A stretch of DNA of 64,000 bases, taken from assembly GCA_039619475.1 (NCBI GenBank), contig CM077116.1, forward strand, positions 5,456,001 through 5,520,000. Direction: 5' to 3'. This document shows, one piece after another, positions 9,297 through 20,255 of the stretch. The DNA is from Icerya purchasi. Lineage: Eukaryota > Arthropoda > Insecta > Hemiptera > Monophlebidae. Both the position numbers and the translations under genes were made by a program. The notes below the pieces were generated by a model. The model was not told the DNA's origin. It saw only the letters and a list, made by a program, of their open reading frames with translations, and did no database searches. Every line of letters begins with the position of its first letter. The first letter of the stretch is position 1.

Positions 9297-10470
9297 GTTT
9301 TTTTTTTATGTGTACGCCAACGAAGAGCAACAACCCAATCAACCAAGGAATCGTAAGTAATAGCTCAAAAGGAGCATAACATATTAGATTTTAAGCTGGT
9401 GCGAGATTGATTGATGGAAAGAAGCTAGAATAGAAACAATTTACAGGGAAGGAAATGAGAGAACATAAGAGTCATTGTATGGAGTAGGAAGACCAAGATC
9501 CAAAAGCTGAGAATAGAAGAGAGAACGTTCTGAAGAAAGTAAGGAACATTCGAAGAAGACACGGTTGACATCACACAGAAAAAAGGAATCTTCTGGGTGA
9601 AGAAGGCACCGCAAAGAAGAGACGAGAGATAAAAGAAAGGGAGAAAGGTATGAGCGAAACGAAGACGACATACGACAGTAATCAGGAGACGACAAAGAGA
9701 AGGAAACATGTCAAACCAGCTGATCAGAGAAGGTAAAGGCTGGACGGAAAGATAAAAGGAATTCGGATTGGAGAAAAGGGAAAAATAAATATCTTTCCAT
9801 AATCTAAGGTGAAACTGTTTGGAAATGTGATTAATACTGCGAGCAGGAAATTTATGAAGAGGACGTCCATTGGAAGTTCCTGAGCGAGCAAAGGAATCAG
9901 CCAACTCATTACCCTCAAATTTGGACCGAACGGAACAGGAATAATTCGTGAATTAGATTGCGAATAAGGAGAATGAAAGGTTCAAAAGAGGGCAACGGTA
10001 AGGGAGAAGAAATGGCCTGCACTTTCAGAGTCAGCTATTAAAAGAAATTTATCCGAGAGGATAAAAGAGGAAAAGATAAAAAGAATTGCACGAAGTATGA
10101 CAGCAGATTCAGCAGTAATTATAGAACAGTAGGAAGGAAGTTTATAGGATTCCGAGTAGTTATGAGAAGGAAAAATAAAGGCGGCACCAATTCCGTTAGC
10201 CCTCTTGGACTCATCAGTAAAAATAACGGAATGATTGAGATATAAAGAACTTAAAACCATGTAAAATTCCGATCTAACTATAGAGTGAGGAAGAAATTTA
10301 ACAGAACTTGACAAATGAAATACGTGGGGAGAATGTAAGAGACTGTAATAATTAAGAGAAAAGTACGGAGATTTATCATAGGAGAAAATATAGGGAGAAA
10401 AATTGGCAAGACGAACAGAAATGAAAAATAAAATTGGAATTCTGTTGGGAGTAAAACGCCAAATGAATTA
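9297..10470 (-). mobile_element. I-group non-LTR retrotransposon, 3' fragment (RNase H to poly(A))
   Basis: In minus-strand order: a thumb-like segment near 10470-10320; RNase H from 10314 with HSVIFTDESKRANGIGAAF, SIITAESAVILRAIL and FLLIADSESAGHF; then ADSFARSGTSNGRPLHKFPA (about 9904); and VVCRLRFAHTFLPFF with a decayed finger region near 9680. The 3' UTR includes copy 2 of the 77-bp tail (9308-9384) and a poly-T run at 9297-9307. Endonuclease and RT are absent. Several frameshifts make it inactive. This is one of the better-preserved RNase H copies, with catalytic Asp and Glu positions still visible. Confidence 0.8.
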
Positions 10471-11932
10471 AGTTAATTAAACTACTGCGATAAACGAATA
10501 GATACGAGAGATAAATCAAACGATTTCACTGATTATTCGATGGCTGAGCCCAACACAGATAAATTAACTTTATCACTCGTGATAATAACAGAGAAATGAA
10601 AGAGAGAAGTAAAAATAAGTTTATTTAGTTGAAAGTGACGAAAAATCGAACATTATGTGATATGAGCCACGAATAAGGTACATGTTGGAGGAGTGCAATG
10701 TATAATAAGGAGACGGTACGACGGAAAAACGGAAAAGCAAAGAAGGAAGCAAACTGTGCCCAACACGCAGGCGGCAGATCGCAGAGTAAACTAATGCATA
10801 GAAAGAAAGTAAAAAACCAGAAAAGGCGAGGGAGGGAAGGCCGCACAGACGAGAAAAAGGAATCCGGGTTAGAGCATAAGGAGGCGTAAGAATTAAACCA
10901 AAGTTTTGAATGAGCGGTAAGAATAGAAGAGTAATATTGAAGGAAGAGAAAACGGAAAAAAGTTCAGCAGAAGAAAAAGATAACCGAGTGAATCAGACTA
11001 ACTTATTTCCCTCGATTACGACCAGGAATCCAAAAGAGATCAGTTTGGATTAAAATAGAAAGAGGTCATAAATCGAGAAGCGAATAAGGATAACATTGTC
11101 GGTTGAGTAATAAGAAAGAAGAGATGCGGTAGCCTGCAGCATGTTTTGAGTATTCGAAAAAATAAGGATGTTTAATTCGAAGTAATTTAAAGAAAAATAA
11201 AAAAAACTGCGCCACTTCATTGGGTCCCTTGGAGCCATTAGTGAAGGTCGAAAAATGGTTAGGGAAAAAGGAGTTTAGATTCTGTAGAAATTCCGGTCTA
11301 ACGGCATGACGTAGAACAGATTTAGGAGAAACAGGATAGAATAAAAGCAGCTAACTGGATGAAGGAAAGAGGAAAAATTGAAGGAGAAGTAAGGTAGTTT
11401 ATCGTGAGTGTAGATATATGCAGAAAACTAAACGAGACGCGTAGCGATAAGAGATAGAATTGGAGTTTTGTTGTTAGAAAAACGCCAGTAATGTAAGATG
11501 GAAGAATAAGTAGAAATAAGAGAGGATAAGAAAATTGGCAACCGAAACGATTACTTAAGTAAGAACGCCGAAAAAAAAGAGGAGGGTTGTAAGATTCAGT
11601 ATGCAAAGCCGAAATAATAGATTTTTAGTTCGAAGGTAGAGGCGGAGAGATGTTTTGGATTTCGATCGAGTTTAAACAGAAGGGATCTAGAAAAATTTAG
11701 TAACAGTGATCAAGAACAGAACGGATAAAAAATTTAAAAAACACAGGCAAAATCACGAGATCATCTCCTCAATCAGCGTGAGAAAGGGATTTAATGAGGT
11801 TGAGCCTTTTCCGGGAGGACAAGTATGGATGGTTGATTTGATCATGGAGTGAAAGACGACTATTCAGAAAAACACCCAAATAACGAAAAGAGGAAATAAG
11901 AGTGTCTGAGTCATTATTTAAAAAGAGATCAA

Positions 11933-12653
11933 TTAAGGAAGGGTTAAATGGTCGTAATAAGATTTAGTAGGAGAGATGAAAAGATGGTGATTGGGTAAAG
12001 CGTTTTCCAATGAAATTAAGAAGTTTTTAAACTGAGAGTTAACCAGCGAGATATTGCGATAAGAGGGATAATTGAGGATGTCGCCTATAAAAAAGAGGGA
12101 GAAGGAATTCAGAGGCAAAAAAGCAATTTTGATAAAGTGGATGTTGAATAAAGTTAGGCTAAGGCAGAATCCTTGCGGTAATCCACGAAAGATTAGTCTA
12201 GTGGCAGTATAAAGGGGAGACGAAAGATTCCACAGTTCTACAAAGGAAACGATTATTAACAAGAGAAGAAAAGTAAGCTAGAATGTTAAAGGAAAACATT
12301 AAATTAACAAAATTGGGGTGATGGACATTGTCAAAGACTGCCGAGATATCAAGAAAGGAATCAATAAGGAATTTGTTGTCAATGAATGACGCGTACACAT
12401 CTGCCAGGAATGCACTAATACAGTCGGAAGGGCCGCGATTAGGGCGGAAAGCAAATATGTTACTAGGTAACAAGTTATGATGTTCGAGCCACCAAACGAG
12501 ACACCTGTTGATTAAGTTTTCAAAAAGATTTCTGATAAAGGAAGCAAGAGAAATCGGACGAAGAGAGGAAGAGTTGGATTTAGGGGTAGGGATAATGACG
12601 AAGGTATTCCAAAAAGAAGAAGTACAACCACAACGAAGAAAGGAATTAAACAA
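11933..12653 (-). pseudogene. I-group reverse transcriptase fingers and palm, degenerate
   Basis: Two overlapping frames (12653-12198 and 12262-11933) give the RT order: FVIIPTPKSN, LRPISLASFIRNLFENLINR, FAFRPNRGPSDCISAF, FLDISAVFDNVHHP (motif A, Asp kept), FRGLPQGFCLSLTLFNI (motif B, GLPQG), and FFIGDI where an active enzyme would have YADD or FADD. The damaged motif C and the frameshift near 12230 mean no activity. The region from 13031 to 12759 continues the domain's N-terminal side. Confidence 0.85.
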
Positions 12654-13157
12654 GTTTAGAAGAAACCGAAGAGAAAATTCAAAAAAAATGTTGAGAATAG
12701 AAAAGGAAATATCATTTACTCCGGGACAAAAAATCTGAATAATTACGTAAGGATGTTTCTAATTCCGTGCAGATAAAAGGAGCGACCAGGAAATGCGAGG
12801 AGGTGGAATAAGACGGAATAAGACATTATTAAAGTTAGGAATGTAACGCGGAGCTATAGAGTCAATAAAAGAGATTAATTTATCAACAAAAAGAATAATG
12901 GAAAAGGGGGAACTTAAAAGCTTTGGCCATTCTCCAAACCTAATAAATAGGAGTAGAGCGTGAGAAGAAGAAATGTAAGCTATTCTGTGTATTTTGTTTC
13001 GCCGTTTAGGGGATAAATTTGGCTTTCGCATTGACTTTTTTTGGAGAAAGAAGGTTGCTAAGCGTTGTACTAGAACGAAAAGATCTGAAAGTAGTTAAAC
13101 TAAAATCAAAAGCAGACTTATTCTACCACAAGCAAGTCAAGGCAAAAGAGATAAAAC

Positions 13158-13960
13158 CTATGAAGAATTCGTATTGGGAAGAAGAACTGAAGTCAGTGAG
13201 GGTAAGAAAGAGTGAGGAATCAACGGAGAAATGAAATTTAGGCCAATCAACCTTAGAAAGAACCAATTTCGAAGCTTTAGAAGAAGTAGGGAAGGACGAG
13301 AGGGGATTTCGTTAACAGAAATAATAATAATAGAAAGGTGGTCACTTCTAAAGGTGCCATCTGTTACTGAAGCCAAAATTAGGAGAGGTAAGAGATAGAT
13401 CAATAGAGCTAAGAGAGGAGACTTCTGATGCACGTAGGAGAACCATCATTGAGGAGGAATAAATCATTCTGAGGAATAAAATTTTCTAAGATCGTCACAT
13501 TAATATTGTAATTATAACAACCTCAAAGAGGAGAGCGGGCATTCCAATCACCACCTATGAGAAAAGGAGGGGAGAGGGAATTGATTAAAGTTAGAAAAGG
13601 AAAATAACGGATATCGAAATTCGAAGTGATGTAAGCAGAAGTGAAATGAAAGAGCTTGGAAGAATGATTAGAAATAGAGATGTGATCTAAGCTACGATAA
13701 GTAGGATTAGGAGAAAACAAAGGATACATGTACTAAAAACTGGACGTTATTTCTTACAAAAGAGCTGAACCACCGTAGTCATCGTTACGGGTTAAAACTG
13801 ATAAGAGAGAACCAACTGAAATTGATGTCAGAAGAGCTTTTTAACCAGGTTTAAAAAAGCAGTGCAATATTAATATCATATTTGTCTAACAGCCGTTTTA
13901 AGGATATTTATTTTGGTCTTAATGCTGCGGCAGTTCCCTTGTAGGACCTTATGTTGGCAG
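13158..13960 (-). pseudogene. I-group endonuclease domain, degenerate
   Basis: Readable pieces in order are LQGNCRSIKTKINILKRLLD and KYDINIALL (domain start), DYGGSALFVRNNVQ (shifted frame), SAYITSNFDIRYFPFL, FLIGGDWNARSPL (catalytic Asp/Asn motif) and TDGTFRSDHLSIIIISVNEIP (catalytic Asp-His). This is the apurinic/apyrimidinic-type endonuclease that primes target-site reverse transcription. Stops and frame changes interrupt it at least four times. Confidence 0.75.
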
Positions 13961-14479
13961 GGTATAGCGAATTCTTAGATAGGTGGTAGTTGGAAGAAGA
14001 AGTAGAATAGGCAAAGTTTGAAAAAACACAGGTAAGAAGATAGAGAAAAGAAAACGAGAAAATAATAACTATACCATTTCCACAATCCAGCGTAATATAA
14101 AAAAAATGAATGAGCAAAGAACGAATGGTAGAAAAGAACAAGATAGGGAAATTGACGAAAGAATATAGCTCCCTCGTCTCAGATAAATTGCGAGGGTTGT
14201 GGTATGCTTACAACCAACCTAGTTAAAGGCAGAAAACAACACTGGCATGCTTGAGAAGGAAAGTAAAAAAAAAAAATGGAAATAAGACAGTAATAAAAAG
14301 TAAATAAAAAAGGTATATGTAGCCAAATACTTTGTAAACAATCATCGCGACTGAGTCTCCCCGTACGCTATCAACCAACCTTGTTAAAGGAAACTAAGCA
14401 ACACCGAAGGAGCGCCTTTAAAACAGTAAAAGGGGCAGCATTATACCAAAATAGGGACTAAGAAGACAAATAGTGACGT

Positions 14480-15059
14480 TGATAACAAAATGAGACGAAA
14501 ACGGAAAAGAGCAATTGAAGAAGAGGAAAAAGGATAAGAATGAATAAAGTAAAAATTTGAATAGAAGTAACTGCGACATCCACCATATCTAAGATTGTAA
14601 ATAATATTTTATTCTCCAATTTAAGAATATTAAATCTACTGAGAGCGAATAACAAAGTAGTGGTTAAGATATTGTTAGAGGGTAGGAAAGAAGTTATTAG
14701 GAGAAACGTTATTAATGACTGGAGCTGATTCGGCATTTATAGGTATTTTAAAATAGGACTATGGAAGAATTTGAAATGTGAATAGGAAGAAGGGAACAGT
14801 AGCCTTTAGTGTCAGCATTTAGAATTAAATTGTAGTGGTAAGAATTGAGGGGATTGGGTGATTTCCAGTTAGAATGGTGTTTTCGAGACCGAATTCTAGC
14901 ATAAGACTAAGAAGAACTGCTGAAATAGTTTTGACGTTTCCTCTTTGTAGTGGAAGAAGAATTAGGTAAGGCCGGGAAATTAGTGGAGTTTGAAACCTCA
15001 GAAAAGGTGAAGGCAGGGGAAATTATCGAGACTGATGTTTCTGTTGGAGTGGGAGACAT
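14480..15059 (-). pseudogene. I-group ORF1 (gag-like), degenerate
   Basis: The minus strand opens with ATG at 15059 and reads MSPTPTETSVSIISPAFTFS, a Ser/Thr/Pro-rich start, then a basic TTKRKRQ patch that could bind nucleic acid or act as a nuclear signal. After a stop the reading continues in shifted frames to about 14480, including NKILFTILDMVDVAV. No zinc knuckle could be read with confidence in 14160-14480. Placement directly upstream of the endonuclease is the main reason for the ORF1 call. Confidence 0.5.
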
Positions 15060-15060
15060 T

Positions 15061-15720
15061 TTGTAGACTTATTATTTTGTGAATTTTAAGAAGAGTTTAG
15101 AGAATACAGGATGGAAGAATGGAGCTCGTAAATTTGAATTCGACAACTTGAATGGGAATGAGATAGCTGTATGTTTGTGCAGATGACGAATATTGGATAT
15201 TGGGATATTGGAAGAACAGTATCCTTAACCGAAAGATTCATAGGGATATCCCAAACTACACCATGTCGGATAAAAAGGATCGAGGAACAAAAGATCGAAT
15301 ATTGAGTTTTTTATGGACGTAGTCGGAGAGTGAAAAATTATTAGCTGCCGCTGTTAATATAAAATTAAATTCAAGTTTCTACTGAAGCGGAAGATAAGAA
15401 ATATACCACTGTTATGAAATTTTTTAGCTAAGGACATGGAATGCAGATAGGCGATGTTTTTTTTTCAAATTTTCTACTAAGACGACGATTTAAACAAGGT
15501 AGGCTCAAGAAAAATGGCAGTAGTAAAGTTAAGTACATCGGAGGAATTACGTTATTGAATTATTGTTGAAGCGAGCGAAAAGATCCATGGTGACGAACCC
15601 ATTAATATTATATAGCACAACATTATTGTCTTTCGAGGCAGATAAAATAGACACGAATAGAGAAGATAATTGTTGTGAAGTTTTATTTACTTTGTGAGTG
15701 GTTTTAACGTGTGCAGCCGA
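15061..15720. other. Probable 5' leader of the I-group relic, then unassigned DNA
   Basis: No confident reading was found. Part of this stretch may be the 5' UTR of the element whose ORF1 starts at 15059. Confidence 0.35.
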
Positions 15721-15721
15721 A

Positions 15722-16400
15722 TTACTTTTTTTTTTTTTTTTATTTATACACTATTACGAGCTGTCCATCAAGGACATTTAGTAATACGTGTGAATGAACT
15801 TAAACATGAAGGGAGGAGTACCCGATGGCACCTACCCGATTACCCCTACCTTCAACAAGGTCCTGCGGTTTCTGGCGTTTCAGTCTTCTTACATTATCGG
15901 TAACATCGAGCAATCCTCTAGCAAGAGTGTTCGGATGAGAATCGAGTCTGTCTGCGTGTCTTTTAGCATGAACTTTGATGACATCAGCCACATAATCTAC
16001 ACACAAATCTCGATGTAAGGTTAGATTAGTAACATACCAGGGTGCCTTGGTTATCAACCGAAGGATCTTATTCTGGGAAGTCTGTATTACCTTCAGGTTT
16101 GACGGTTTAGCGCAACCCCAAAGTTGAACCCCGTATGTCCAGATGGGTTTCAAAATAGTTGTGTATATTAGACGTTTGTTGTCCGTTGTCAGTACACTGT
16201 TTCTCCCTATCAGCCAGTACATTTTTTTAACCCGGATATCTAATTCTTTCTTTTTAACCTGTATATGGTGTTTCCATGTCAATCGGCTGTCTAAGTGCAA
16301 ACCTAAATTACTGACACTCTTAGTAGCAGAGCGAAGAGAATTTTGGGGGGAGGTTTACTTCCCCCATCAGACGAATCAGTCATTAATATAAATTAAAAAA
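15722..16400 (-). mobile_element. Jockey-clade non-LTR retrotransposon, 3' fragment
   Basis: The minus-strand frame 16300-15800 is open for 166 codons and reads LHLDSRLTWKHHIQVKKKEL, MYWLIGRNSVLTTDNKRLIY, WTYGVQLWGCAKPSNLKVIQ and KILRLITKAPWYVTN. This is the RT thumb and C-terminal segment diagnostic of Jockey-clade elements. It ends close to a poly-T run at 15725-15742, the poly(A) tail of a minus-strand insertion. The 5' side beyond about 16330 decays quickly. A long open frame suggests a relatively young, 5'-truncated copy. Confidence 0.88.
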
Positions 16401-16514
16401 ATAAAATGAATACAAAATTCAGATAATGACGGAGCGAGAAATGAACGCGTGAAATAAAATAAAATTATAGAAATAAAAATAAAAGCAGGTAATAGAGATA
16501 ACAGATGAAGATAA

Positions 16515-16619
16515 TTTTTTTTTTTTTTTTTTGGTGGGTACTATTCCACACACTGCATGTAAGTACCTAGGTTCATTTCTTCCAGTCGTCGGTTTTCTAA
16601 TTATTTGATTATTTCAGGC
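16515..16619. other. Poly-T run and short linker
   Basis: A T run at about 16517-16532 could be the poly(A) end of an unrecognised minus-strand insertion, or simple sequence. Confidence 0.4.
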
Positions 16620-17403
16620 TCCATGAGTGTTCTTCAAGCGATCAGCTCCCCTTTTCCTGATCACTCTTCCGATTTCATCATTCTTCGCATACGCTGTCGT
16701 CCATCTTCTTTCTTCTCACTACTCCATCTGTATTGATTTTCAGTGGATTCCTAGCTATATGGGCGTTAAAGGTAATGAGATGGCGGATTCCTTGGCTCGA
16801 ATTGCTGCCTCCTTTCGTTCCTTCTTTAAAAAAGTTCCATCCCCCAACTTGAATTCCCCATGTACTAAATTTCATCGCAAACTTTGGTCAGATATTTACC
16901 CTTCCTTCTTTCGTAACGATCAATCCTTTTTATCTGTCTGTACAACCTAATTTTCCTTTTGATTCCTGGTGTTCTTGGAGTTACTTTAACTTCCCTGTTC
17001 TGTTATCATTTCTATGATTTGCTTGCGTTTTGGCCATTCTGCTCTTCCTTCTTCTCGTTTTCGCCTTTCCCTTGTCTCCTCTCCAAATTATTCTCTCCAC
17101 CTAAATGAAGCGACGATTTGCGACGCCAATCACATCTTTTTTGAATGTCCATTCCTTTCTGTTAAACGTTGTATTCTATATTCTTGTTTGCTGAAACTCA
17201 AGCTCCTTGCTCCTTATTGTGCATCTTATAATTTGTCTTTCTCCTCGCCATCTATTATTTCATCCGTTAGTTATTTTATATTGTCCATATCTGACTGAAT
17301 CAAAATTTAACTAACGGCTCTTTTCTTTCTTGTTGTTTCTGGGTGTAGGTCCTTAGCTGACGAGCCTAAAGGGGGGATCTTAAAAAAAACAAAAAAAAAA
17401 ATC
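16620..17403 (+). mobile_element. I-group non-LTR retrotransposon, 3' fragment with poly(A)
   Basis: The plus strand reads CIDFQWIPSYMGVKGNEMAD with SLARIAASF (distal RNase H motif), then FHRKLWSDIYPSFF, then from 17014 ICLRFGHSALPSSRFRLSLV and DANHIFFECPFLSVKR (C-terminal Cys/His finger). The C-terminus is near 17298, followed by a 3' UTR and an A-rich tail at about 17383-17402. Same family as the minus-strand copies at 9.3, 40.3 and 55.0 kb. One frame break near 16950-17010. Confidence 0.85.
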
Positions 17404-17429
17404 AACCTAGGTTATCGCAGTGAATGAAC

Positions 17430-18260
17430 CCACGTTCTAAATCAGACTCCGCAGCTCGTTAAACTGAACGAAAGTCATGAAGTTGTTCAAAGCGTTAGGG
17501 GTATTTGAGAGGATGTCTGCAAGTGGTGTAATGTAGCCACGCCGCAACCCATTAATACCTGTGCATTTCAGCAAGATGTGCGAAACTGATGGGTATTCAT
17601 CGATAAAACAAAGGTATTTGGCTTTGGAGCTTGTTTGAAGATGTAGTCGTGGGAAAAAGACGTATGTTCCGTTCTCAGGCGATTGACTGCCAAGAACACT
17701 CTGCGTTCCGTTCCGACTGGAGGCCACCACGGCTCCGTCTTAGGTTTCAATTCTCACAAGAAAGGTCGATTAAGACATCCAGTCATGATTCCACTGTGCA
17801 AAGATTGCATCCGACAGAAAACTTCTCAGGGATAATGGACGGTAAGCAAATAGCGGCATTGGACACATCATGGATGACCGAACGACCAGGTCCACCCGCT
17901 AATTCCTCGGAATTCCGGCATGACTAGGGACCCATAAAGAAAACAACTCGGCATCCTCTTCGTCTCAGCTGGATAAGGTAGCCAGAACTTCTAGAACTGT
18001 TGGTGATTCAGGGTGATCCGACTGCAAAGCACGTATGGACTGCAAGGAATCAGTCACCAGTAAGATTCCGAGCGGTTGGGGTCTCAGTTCTAAATATGCC
18101 TGAAGATAAAACAACACAGCATACATTTCGGCTTCCGCAATCGATACAACGTTGTTTAACCGTATGTTCTCTGTGATTCTGTCTATTTCGAAAGCGCATG
18201 CAGCTGGGGAAACCTTGCACTTATCAGCTTTGAATCCATCAGTGAATGCTTTCGACAATG
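17430..18260 (-). mobile_element. RNase H-bearing non-LTR retrotransposon fragment, second lineage
   Basis: The minus-strand frame 18258-17965 reads AFTDGFKADKCKVSPAACAF, VVSIAEAEMYAVLFYLQAYL and GILLVTDSLQSIRALQSDHP, a clear RNase H domain with the three acidic active-site positions (TDG, AEAEM, TDS). Around 17900 a shifted frame gives WVPSHAGIPRN, the distal motif. Frame 17730-17437 gives YLCFIDEYPSVSHILLKCTG, matching the C-terminal finger of R1/I-type ORF2. It differs in sequence from the LRFGHSxLPSSR family, so it is a separate lineage. Confidence 0.8.
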
Positions 18261-18640
18261 TAGTGTATTTATTAATAATATAAATAAATGTAACGATCTC
18301 ACCAATTTCTTTAAGAATAAATAAACGCGATGCGAGTAAACTTTATCACAGCCATTAATCTGAATGAAACTATGTCAATTGTAGGTTATATGCAATACCG
18401 CATTTTTAAAGACTGAAAAGTTAACAGCGAACTGTCAAAGTTTTTTTTAACAAAAACGGTCGAATTTTTTTAGAGAATAAAACAAAAAAGTTGTAATAAT
18501 TGTACACAAAAAAAGTGATTTTGGAACAGAAATATAAAAAATAATAGAAATAAAAACAAAACAAACTATAATTCCGTAATATAACATTTATTAAATAATG
18601 AAATAAAAGATGCCATTTCTTCAAATATTCTTGCTCATTC
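18261..18640. other. Unassigned AT-rich DNA
   Basis: Nothing recognisable; very A/T-rich with homopolymers. Confidence 0.5.
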
Positions 18641-19290
18641 CTGCGACTTTGTCACTCTCTTCGCATACATTCCCTCATCTATAATCTTCTTGCAAATCAT
18701 TCCATTCGTATCGATCTGCTCGGGAATAATAGGTACGGAATTGGCAGACCCCTTGGCTCGGGTTGTTCTACCCTCCCGCCTTTTTCTTGCTAAAATTCCT
18801 GCTTCCAACCTGCTTCTTCTATGTAAAATTTTCCATTCTAGACTCTAGTCAGATATTTAGTCCATCTAGCCGAATCTTCCTGCTCACCCTTGATTTTACG
18901 ATTTCCCTTCATTTCGTCATTCCGCTGTTGTGTCTGTTGTTCGTTTGCGCCTTAACCACAGTCTTCTACCTTCTTCACGTATTCGTTTTTTTTTTGACTC
19001 CCTCCCCAAACTGTTCTCTTCACCCTACTTACGAAGTTATTTGTGATCCTAATCGTATCTTTTTTGAATGTCCGTCCATCTCGGTGGAACGTGCTATCTT
19101 TTATTTTAATTTATTATTTCTCGCGCTTTCTTATATCCTGTAATTTCCGTCGTTGTTCATTGTTTCAATTCTTTTTACATTCATTTTGTCAATCTCTGAT
19201 CGTATCCGTATTTAATTAACCATTCCTCTTTCATATTGTTTCTGAGCGGAGGTCCGTTGTCAATGTGCTCGGATAAATAATAAAAAAAAA
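18640..19290 (+). mobile_element. I-group non-LTR retrotransposon, 3' fragment
   Basis: The plus strand shows a decayed distal RNase H motif near 18720-18770 (GTELADPLARVV), an SRLWSDI-like piece near 18835, and PSPNCSLHPTYEVICDPNRI with FFECPSISVERAI near 19000-19095, the C-terminal finger. The 3' UTR resembles that of the copy ending at 17403 (TTTCTGxGxGxAGGTCC) and an A-rich tail follows at about 19278-19300. Frameshifts throughout. Confidence 0.75.
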
Positions 19291-20190
19291 TAAATAATAG
19301 AGTTTAGGAATAATTATTAGATGAACTTTTGTATAAATTTTAAGATTAAATTAAAGTTTTCCCGCTTCACTAGATTATAATTAAATTCAAAATAGGTTTT
19401 ACATTGAAAAGTTTGCAAATACGAGCAGAAAGTACAATAAACGTAAATTGTAGTATGATTACACAAAAAAAATGTGTTATCCTTAGAGAGAATAAACAAG
19501 TTGTCCCTCCTGACGACCATTGCTGATGTGAAAATATGAAGGAATTTTTTTCGAAATCCTTTTTTCGTATTTATTTATTGCATTCATACCATATATACTT
19601 TCAAAATTAGCTAGCAACAAATAAATCCGATTTAAATTAATGTTACTTTTCAAAAAATTTTTTCAAAAAATCGCATTGGCTAATTCAGCTATAAATAGAT
19701 ACGCTTCGTCATTAAACCAAAAAAGGGTAAATTTTCAACTATGACTTAACTTTATCCATGATAATTTTTTTATGTTCACACACTGCACGGGAGACTGAGT
19801 GGATTAGGAAAGTTACCGCGATCTCTCAAAAATAAACACGAAAGTAGTTTTAAATGAGCTGAACAAGATGATACAGAAATTCTAATTTTGTATTATAAAA
19901 ATTTATATTATATTTTTTTATTTTAATAGTTATTAGGTTAAGAATGAAATGTTTGTTATTTTTTAAAATATTATTTCTATTAAATTAAAATGAGTTTATA
20001 CGCAAACAATTTTGGACCCTCCCGCCATTTTAAATACGCCACTGCTTGTTATTATTATTATTATTATTTTATATTATACTGTTATTAACGCTATTTTATA
20101 CTGTTCGCATTCGTGATACTATTTTCTGTTTTTGATTCTCCTCTAGGATTCATCTGCTGTGTAATTTTAACTATGTTCAGATAGAAACGG
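19291..20190. other. Upstream region of the NRF-like gene, no element recognised
   Basis: AT-rich sequence with a (TTA)n microsatellite at about 20049-20070. No transposon was recognised, in contrast to the preceding 10 kb. It may contain promoter elements of the gene starting at 20256. Confidence 0.4.
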
Positions 20191-20191
20191 C

Positions 20192-20253
20192 TCAGTGTTT
20201 GTACAATCAAGTTGGCCACATTCGGGTATTACATGCACGATAGCTCAGATTAA
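20192..20253 (+). promoter_or_regulatory. Possible initiator and 7-codon upstream ORF
   Basis: TCAGT at 20192-20196 matches the arthropod initiator, 62 nt before the start codon; no TATA box is seen about 30 bp upstream. Between them an upstream ATG at 20233 opens MHDSSD and stops at 20251-20253, two bases before the main ATG at 20256. An upstream ORF ending so close to the start could dampen translation or permit reinitiation. The initiator call is weak because the pentamer is common. Confidence 0.3.
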
Positions 20254-20255
20254 TC

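Larger units (their letters stand above)
10620..15060 (-). mobile_element. I-group non-LTR retrotransposon, nearly full-length relic
   Basis: In minus-strand order from about 15060: ORF1 start, an unresolved middle of ORF1, an endonuclease beginning QGNCRSIKTKINILKRLLDK (about 13930), the endonuclease core with GGDWNARSPL (about 13530), SDHLSII (about 13350), RT (12653-11933), an RNase H start near 11240 (FTNGSKGPNE), and a C-terminal finger region ending near 10620. This gives the order ORF1, EN, RT, RNase H, finger, which defines the I group among non-LTR retrotransposons. Length is about 4.4 kb, plausible for a complete element after small deletions. Frameshifts are numerous. A second 3' fragment in the same orientation lies immediately downstream (9297-10470). 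Confidence 0.75.

Noticed and set aside
9441..10314. Several hydrophobic minus-strand proteins
   Set aside because: These are frame variants of one RNase H-containing retrotransposon fragment, not membrane proteins.
14340..14425. 5S rRNA-like sequence (CTAAGCAACACCG)
   Set aside because: Similarity to the 5S internal promoter is limited to about a dozen bases, and the C-box (GGATGGGTGACC-like) is absent.
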